Shown in pieces: positions 63,404 to 64,000 of a DNA stretch of 64,000 bases (its first letter is position 1; every line of letters starts with the position of its first letter). Source of the stretch: Chryseobacterium sp. JUb7 (lineage in GTDB: Bacteria > Bacteroidota > Bacteroidia > Flavobacteriales > Weeksellaceae). The stretch is taken from the NCBI RefSeq assembly GCF_024806495.1, contig NZ_JANUFF010000002.1, positions 372,001 through 436,000 of the forward strand. The letters are read 5' to 3'. The notes under the pieces were generated by a model. The model was not told the origin of the DNA and did not search any database. It was given only the letters and a program-made list of their open reading frames with translations. A program made the translations under genes and the position numbers.

Positions 63404-64000
63404 TTACGTATTGATTTTCACTTTCGGACCGCCAATATTCACTTCTGTTTTACCGGCGATATTAGTTTTTTTACTTCCTATATTAAATTCACTGGAACCT
63501 GAAGCCGTAATTTTTTCCGTGGCATCCATAATGATTTCTTTACCATTGATGGTAATCTTTCCGTCTTTATTAATAACTATCGTGCTGGCACCGACTACAA
63601 TTTTGAATTCTGTATTAGCGGTAAGAGAGACATTTCCTGCCTTATCCATCTGAAGAATTGAGGCATCTCCCACATTGATCATACTGGTATTTCCGGCTTT
63701 TACGGTATTGTTATTTCCTACGGTTACGGTTTTATCGTTATTGGCATTGGTCGTAGCATTTCCTGCACCATCAAATTTCATATTGGCACCACCCTGATCG
63801 GTAAGAAATACGGAACCCGCTCCATCATCCAATTCCAGTTTATTTCCGCTTCGGCTGCTTAAGCTTTTAATATTATTTCCAGCCCCACCTCCTGCACCAA
63901 TTCCGCCATGAAACATTCCGCCCATTACAAAAGGACGATCAGGATGCTGATGAACAAAATTGACAATCACCTGGTCTCCAACTTCCGGAATTGCCATAAA
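63404..64000 (-). CDS. vgrG: VgrG spike protein, C-terminal part (runs off the right edge)
   Basis: The visible 198 residues start in the OB-fold/gp5 region, 'IPEVGDQVIVNFVHQHPDRP' and 'FVMGGMFHGG', then pass into the long beta-helix needle ('GNKLELDDGAGSVFLTDQGG', repeated 'TVTVGNN', 'MINVGD', 'KITINGKEI') and end 'VNIGGPKVKINT'. The frame is open at the right edge. VgrG forms the tip of the type VI secretion needle; the PAAR-like part of the toxin caps it. The Met at the window edge is internal and is not the true start. Confidence 0.93.
   Translation of the reverse strand, partial: FMAIPEVGDQVIVNFVHQHPDRPFVMGGMFHGGIGAGGGAGNNIKSLSSRSGNKLELDDGAGSVFLTDQGGANMKFDGAGNATTNANNDKTVTVGNNNTVKAGNTSMINVGDASILQMDKAGNVSLTANTEFKIVVGASTIVINKDGKITINGKEIIMDATEKITASGSSEFNIGSKKTNIAGKTEVNIGGPKVKINT

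Overview
The window reads as a chromosomal segment of a Flavobacteriales bacterium, most likely Chryseobacterium or a close relative in Weeksellaceae. Evidence seen in the sequence: AT-rich DNA; several start regions preceded by the Bacteroidota -7 box TAnnTTTG; SusC/SusD and Oar-like TonB receptors; C-terminal type IX secretion (T9SS) sorting tails; and a Bacteroidota-type VgrG/PAAR toxin locus. The genus is an inference from overall protein character; no rRNA or tRNA gene is present to confirm it.

Left part (1-14.7 kb, almost all minus strand): a secreted beta-helix protein cut by the window edge, an SDR oxidoreductase, a secreted calcineurin-like phosphoesterase behind a SusD/SusC pair, a delta-60-repeat T9SS protein, and an Oar-like TonB receptor followed by a secreted glycerophosphodiester phosphodiesterase. 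Both outer-membrane receptor promoters carry arrays of TTAACA-like hexamers spaced about 11 bp apart, resembling PhoP/PhoB-family boxes. With two phosphoesterase genes downstream, this suggests a phosphate-starvation scavenging regulon.

Middle (14.8-33.7 kb): ligA, three tandem paralogous T9SS-exported leucine-rich-repeat proteins, an MgtC-like membrane protein, an NlpE-like lipoprotein, an S46 dipeptidyl-peptidase with the Arg of the Asp/Glu-specific DPP11 type, a deacetylase/GNAT pair and an M16 peptidase.

Kdp region (34.0-46.1 kb): an NtrC-type sigma-54 response regulator, two overlapping tiny membrane ORFs, kdpF, kdpA, kdpB, kdpC, two outer-membrane porins, a stand-alone KdpD sensor module without kinase, and a separate HAMP-PAS histidine kinase. 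The usual KdpD/KdpE pair thus appears split and rewired.

Right part (46.1-58.4 kb): small secreted proteins, an S41 peptidase, an AraC regulator next to a Tet(X)-like FAD monooxygenase, an HD hydrolase, a YdeI-family protein, a haem-motif lipoprotein, an Imm22-like protein, a membrane protein/PP2C pair, a DUF4822 lipoprotein and polA. The right edge (58.5-64 kb, minus strand) is a type VI secretion effector module: the VgrG C-terminus, a 265-aa conserved partner, a PAAR-like/Hint/nuclease toxin, and a row of five small genes that look like cognate and orphan immunity genes, including a duplicated pair. Dispersed palindromic repeats sit in many of the gaps.
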